Positions 59,122-64,000 of a stretch of 64,000 bases of DNA are shown here, one piece after another; positions within the stretch are counted from its first letter, which is position 1; every line of letters starts with the position of its first letter. Source of the DNA: Apostichopus japonicus. Lineage: Eukaryota > Echinodermata > Holothuroidea > Aspidochirotida > Stichopodidae. A program made the translations under genes and the position numbers. The notes below the pieces were generated by a model. The model worked only from the letters and a program-made list of their open reading frames with translations. It did not search any database and was not told the DNA's origin. The stretch lies in contig NC_092567.1 in NCBI RefSeq assembly GCF_037975245.1, positions 19,350,876-19,414,875 on the forward strand, written 5' to 3'.

Positions 59122-59387
59122 TTATCCATTCAAAAGTGGCCAGGGTAGTCCGCTGAAATCCACAGCTCCACCGAGTCCTGCATCTGCCTCTAAGAGATTC
59201 ATGATGAAGGCCATCGCCGACTCATCCTCCCATCCATCCGCGCCCTCTTTCTCCGGAGGCTTGTCGTGGTGTGCGACCTTCCGTTGACCGCTACCGTCCT
59301 GACTGCTCCCGGCTACTTCCTTCGGCAAGTGTTCGGACCTGTTGATGGCTTCGGCGGAGGTTGAGCTCCTTTCCTGGCTCTGAGAAC
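59122..59387 (-). CDS. BMAL1: BMAL1 last exon: transactivation domain and stop
   Basis: The acceptor is cacgtag. Encodes [20 protein letters not shown], then the TAD, then TAA at 59122-59124. Confidence 0.94.
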
Positions 59388-62300
59388 CTACGTGATGTGA
59401 AATAGTGGAGGGGGTGAAAACCACGATGCACACAAGGGTTGTTAGTCATTATTACACTACCATCTCGAATAGCAAAAACTAAACACGTTTTCAACAAAGT
59501 GGACGACAGACACTTCTGACGGGCTCCTCCCACATTTGTGGTTGCTTAAACGTCGTAAAAATAGCTGCTGATTGTTATTGTTATATATTATTATTTTATT
59601 TTACAAAACAAATAAAGAAATACACTCATAATCAAGACAAATGCTTTAAAATTAATTAAGACTTAAATTAATAAAAGACGACTTACCATTCGAAGGGCTG
59701 GGAATATTTGTGGATTCTGCTGGTCCGGTTGTGTTTTCATCTATTGTTCCACCAGGGCTATTGGAAGGTGATGCATTCCATTGTCTGAAAAAAGGGGGGT
59801 AAATAACATTCCTTAAACTAAGACTGTAATTAGTTTGTCATTTTGATCTCCCCAAACCTGAAATATGAGGTGCGTATTGTTGTGTCGGTCCCGGGACAAC
59901 CTAACAAACTTATAGGAAAACTTCATTGACAAAACACTATAACGCAATTGATCCGTCTAAATGTTAATGTAATGTATTGTGAGCTATTAACAAGAAAGTG
60001 TTCTCCAAGAAACCAAGGTAGACGTTACATAACACAAACCATACCATTCAAATTAAGGTATGCATAAATTAACATATATCAAACAATATCGTAAACAGAT
60101 TATTTGGTGGCGCTAAGTAACTATCCAACACGTATAAGCTTAACCGATATCAAAAATAGGGCTGCTTGGGATGGGTGTTAGCAGTGCTTTGACCAACGCG
60201 GAGTCACACATGGTCTGGCCATGGTAAGTAACATGACAGATCGTTGCATCCTCGACAGATCGGAATGATGCACTGTTTCTAGCAAAAACTCTGACTTACT
60301 GACCAGTTCAACCTGATCAGTCTCAGTTAAAGTTGCCAGATATAATGCCCCCCCTACCCCACCCCCCAATGAAAGCAAACTTTATACAAGTTTCAACAAA
60401 AGAAACATCTGGTGTACAGCGCTCAGCTGCCTACTCAAAGCCTGCTATAGCTTTGTTAGAAGAATTTGACGATTGGATGGCTTTCCAATAATGTGCCATA
60501 CACTTTGATATACATGATACTCTTTTAAATCACTTTAAATCGTTGTAGTATTCTAAATTCACCCGGCATGTCCCCATTCTGAATTTTCACGAGTTCGTCC
60601 TTACTTTCGTTCAGAGATTTACAACCTGGACTTTATGACAGCAACCTCTCTACTATAAAGCTTGATATGTAACCTGGACTGTATGAGAGCACCCTCTCTA
60701 CTCTAAAGATTGATCTGTAACCTGGACTATATGATAGCACTCTCTCTAATATAAAGATTGATCTGTAACCTGAACTGTATGACAGCACCCTCTTTGCTTG
60801 ATCTGTAACCTGAACTATCTGACACCACCCTGCTCTACTAAAAAGCCTGATTTTGATAGCACTCTCTCTACTATAAAGCTTGATTTTTAACCTGGACTAT
60901 ATGATAGCACGCTCTCTACTATTAAGTTTGATCTGTAACCTTGGACTATATGACAGCACCCTCTCTACTATAAAGCTTGATTTGTAACCTGGACTATATG
61001 ATAGCACTCTCTCTACTATAAAGCTTGATTTGTAACCTGGACTATATGATAGCACTCTCTCTACTATAAGCTTGATTTGTAACCTGGACTAAATGACTAT
61101 ATGACAGCACCGCTCCTATAGAGCTTGATTTGTAACCTGGACTATATGACAGCACCCTCTCTACTATAAAGCTTCATATGTAACCTGGACTATATGACAG
61201 CACCCTCTCTACTATAAAGCTTGATCTGTAACCTGGAATATATGATAGCACTCTCTCTACTATAAAGCTTGATTGGCAACCTGGACTATATCACAGCACC
61301 CTCTCTACTATACAGCTTGATTTGTAACCTGGACTATATGACACCACCCTCTCTAGTATAAAGCTTGATCTGTAACCTGGACTGTATGAGAGCACCCTGC
61401 TCTACTATAAAGCTTGATCTGAAATCTGAATTATATGACACCACCCTCTCTACTTAATAGCTTTATTTGTAACATGGGCTATATCACAACACCCTCTCTA
61501 CTATAAAGCTTGATTTGTAACCTGGACTATATGACAGCACCCTCTCTACTATAAAGCTTGATTTGTAACCTGGACTATATGACAGCACCCTCTCAAATAT
61601 AAAGCTTGATCTGTAACCTGGACTATATGACAGCACCCTTTCTACTATAAAGCTTGATCTGTAACCTGGACTATATGACACCACTCTCTCTACTATAAAG
61701 CTTGATTTGTAACCTGGACTATATGACAGCACCCTCTCTACTATAAAGCTTGATCTGTAACCTGGACTTTATGACACCACCCTCTCTACTATAAGCTTGA
61801 TCTGTAACCTGGACTATATGACACCACCCTCTCTACTATAAAGCTTGATCTGTAACCTGGACTATATGACAGTACCCTCTCTAATATAAAGCTTGATCTG
61901 TAACCTGGACTATATGACAGCACCCTTTCTACTATAAAGCTTGATCTGTAACTTGGACTATATGACAGCACCCTCTACTATAAAGCTTGATCTGTAACCT
62001 GGACTATATGACACCACCCTCTCTACTATAAGCTTGATCTGTAACCTGGACTATATGACAGCACCCTTTCTACTATAAAGCTTGATCTGTAACCTGGACT
62101 ATATGACAGTACCCTCTCCACTATAAGCTAGGAGTGTGTACGCACCTTTCCAACACCTCTTCTGCAATCTTCCATCCTATCTGGACACCTGCAGGATGTA
62201 GGTTGCATGGCACGCCCAGAACATCTTGTAGCACAGATTGCACACCTTGAAGGAAAACGAATTGAGTAACTTTCAGAAAGGGGTTGCCAGGGCTGGTGGA

Positions 62301-63759
62301 ACCAGGATTTAAAAAGGTAGTGGAATTGGCCCTAGGGTCCATGAAGCCCCCCCTTTCCTTCCCTCCACAAAAAAAATAACATTTTAGATGGCAAATGGTG
62401 CATCCTGAGGCATACTCAGACTTTCAAGTAGGTACACAATTAGGTCTTAAAGTACAGTTAATGCTAAATAACTGCTTTGAAGTTTTTGTGAGGTTTAAAA
62501 AGAGGGCATGTAGTCCCCCCCCCCCCCCGTCCCCCTGGATCTGTACCTTGCAGCCTAAAAGAGTGTCTTTAGGCACATCATTAGTTTTGTTATGTTGAAG
62601 CCTGGGTTGTACTGCTATACCAATAGTTTAAGGTTTGCAAAATATGGCTCATCAATGTAAGTGGCTGGACTACTTAGTCTAACACACAGACTGAAGGTGG
62701 GGAGGTAGGCTGACTACTTTCCACAGGATCAGAGGTATATAGAAAGCATCCAATGAACAACAGGCCCTAGAATTCACAAATATAGCCACATGCTCTAAAA
62801 TGAAAGTGCTTGAACCATCTAGCTCAAATCAAGTCCTCATTTGACATTTTTCATGAATTCAAACACACATCAGTACTGTATAGGCTTATGAGAGGAGACC
62901 AATAATATTTGCTGATAATGAGCAGTATGGTAAGGTTTATGTTAGGAATGAAAATCGTGTAGATACTTTGACTGATGATCGTTCATCAACTTAGAATGTG
63001 TTGATTTTATCGTTTTTTTAATGTCTGACTGGCAGAAAAATACGAGGGTATTTTATTTTACAGGCAAACTGCAAAATCTTCTAGCATTACGCCACAAAAA
63101 AGAGCCCAAAGTTTCAAGGTCTGAAAACGAAATCGAAAATGCAATTCCTAGCGGGAAGTTCAGTCATTTCCAAATCGTGCTCTTTAAAATTTTTCCATGT
63201 GGGATTAAATTTGAAAATAAAATACAAATCATATTTATTCCATTTTTACGACTTTTTTTTCAAAAAGGAGGCCTGAAACCCACCATATCCTGTCATTTCA
63301 AAGGGTGTGAAGACTTGCACACAAAGAAACGTCTCATGCCGGTTATCTGACCTAGTTTCGAATGAGGTGTAACAGAAGTGTTAGACACCACCATCGATCC
63401 CAGAAAATACACACACAGCTTGCTACCATCGGTAATTAGACACTAGTGTACAGTCAATACATACAGCTACGGTCAATACCCACAGCACAGTGTACATAGC
63501 AGCGATGGACATCTCAGGTCCAGCTAAAGATATTAAGGTATCACGTTTCACTACTGTCTGCATTTTGTAGCGACACGAACAAAACATCACTTGCAAGCAA
63601 CGGAAAGTTAACTTTTTTTAGATGGCCGCACGCGGTTTGGGGCGAGTCTTCAATGCCTTTTAACACTCACCTATATCGCCTAAAATGTTTTCAACCACTG
63701 TACGTCCATCGTTGGTCTTGTCACTTTTATTAGACGTCCCATTCGATTCGTCTGGGTCT
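59122..63759 (-). CDS. BMAL1: BMAL1/ARNTL (cycle) C-terminal four exons (5' partial)
   Basis: The exons (- strand) are 63759-63671, 62245-62146, 59784-59687 and 59387-59122, giving 183 residues in one continuous frame. The gene begins beyond the window, where the bHLH and PAS domains must lie. BMAL1 is the bHLH-PAS partner of CLOCK that drives circadian transcription from E-boxes. Diagnostic blocks are [16 protein letters not shown] (human counterpart ends IAEEIMEI) and the C-terminal activation domain [17 protein letters not shown], then [10 protein letters not shown]. In mammals this tail binds CBP/p300 and CRY. The protein ends four-codon-class longer than human, with LNG after PWPL. Between the blocks lies a variable Ser/Asn/Pro-rich linker. 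Confidence 0.94.
59687..59784 (-). CDS. BMAL1: BMAL1 exon: Ser/Pro linker
   Basis: Encodes [20 protein letters not shown], ending PSPSN. The acceptor is ccttttttcag and the donor is gtaagt. Confidence 0.9.
60620..62128. repeat. 48-bp minisatellite, about 31 copies
   Basis: The unit includes taacctggactatatgacag, caccctctctactataaagc and ttgatctg. It lies in a BMAL1 intron and ends 18 bases from the boundary of the exon at 62146. Because 48 is a multiple of three, the - strand reads an open 16-residue repeat ([16 protein letters not shown]), which is not a gene. Confidence 0.95.
62146..62245 (-). CDS. BMAL1: BMAL1 exon: IAEE helix
   Basis: Encodes [20 protein letters not shown], then [12 protein letters not shown]. 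The donor is gtgcgt. Confidence 0.91.
63300..63658 (+). repeat. Dispersed 355-bp repeat, copy 2
   Basis: Direct partner of 10245-10597. It ends a few bases from the splice donor of the BMAL1 exon at 63671. Confidence 0.85.
63671..63759 (-). CDS. BMAL1: BMAL1 exon (first in window)
   Basis: Encodes [20 protein letters not shown], then VVENILGDI. The acceptor is ggtaacag and the donor is gtgagt. Phase joins the next exon as GDIG-VQSV. Confidence 0.85.
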
Positions 63760-63854
63760 CTGTTACCGGAAAAATAAAATGCCCCAAAATTAAATAATGG
63801 CGAGAATCACAATTGAACAACTTTGTTATTACAGTAATATAGCAAGTATTTTGT

Positions 63855-64000
63855 CTGGAGATAGTGTCTGGATAAAGAATCTGGATATAGTTTCTGGATA
63901 TAGTGTCTGGATATAGCGTTGGGATATAGTGTCTGGATATAGTGCCTAGATATAGCGCCTGGATACAGCGTCTGAATATAGTGTTGGGATAGTGTCTGGA
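63855..64000. repeat. 14-bp-type minisatellite running off the window
   Basis: Repeats of gtctggatatagt with small changes continue to the last base. Confidence 0.88.

Noticed and set aside
61484-61971. Two - strand frames of 60-82 codons with a 16-residue repeat
   Set aside because: They are simply translations of the 48-bp minisatellite in a BMAL1 intron, with no start context or splice logic.

Overview
This is AT-rich, intron-rich, repeat-rich animal genomic DNA. Every recognisable gene is split by introns with standard splice sites, and none of the longest open frames is a whole host gene. The transposon types and the style of the four genes suggest a marine invertebrate deuterostome. 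An echinoderm such as a sea cucumber is my best guess, but that is an inference and not proven here.

Four conserved genes can be read. (1) The last three coding exons of PHF21A (BHC80; PHD finger plus coiled coil) are on the + strand at 576-2603. (2) A complete 25-exon NAT10 (RNA cytidine acetyltransferase) is on the + strand at 11299-31406. Joined, its exons give 1025 residues in one continuous frame, and one intron is a minor-spliceosome AT-AC (U12-type) intron. (3) HSPBP1 (Hsp70 nucleotide-exchange factor) is on the - strand at 52366-47089. It is tail to tail with NAT10, and its conserved last exon was not found. (4) The last four coding exons of the clock transcription factor BMAL1/ARNTL are on the - strand at 63759-59122, including the C-terminal transactivation domain. 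The gene continues beyond the right edge.

Between NAT10 and HSPBP1 lies a rearranged block. A 9.2-kb satellite array (33528-42740, about 329-bp monomer with short and long variants in a higher-order pattern) is followed by a decayed second copy of the NAT10 3' end (42952-47070). That copy is interrupted by a 5'-truncated CR1/L2-like LINE. Comparing the two NAT10 3' ends shows the empty site for the LINE and also for a 283-bp TIR transposon inserted in the intact gene.

The remaining non-coding DNA holds several minisatellites (21, 26, 30, 42 and 48 bp units), tRNA-derived SINEs, and at least four kinds of small inverted-repeat transposon, one carrying telomere-like repeats. It also holds two direct copies of a 355-bp repeat 53 kb apart. 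Inside an HSPBP1 intron is a possible solo LTR with a perfect four-unit heat-shock element, E-box, CCAAT and TATA motifs. No CRISPR, operon or prokaryotic feature is present.
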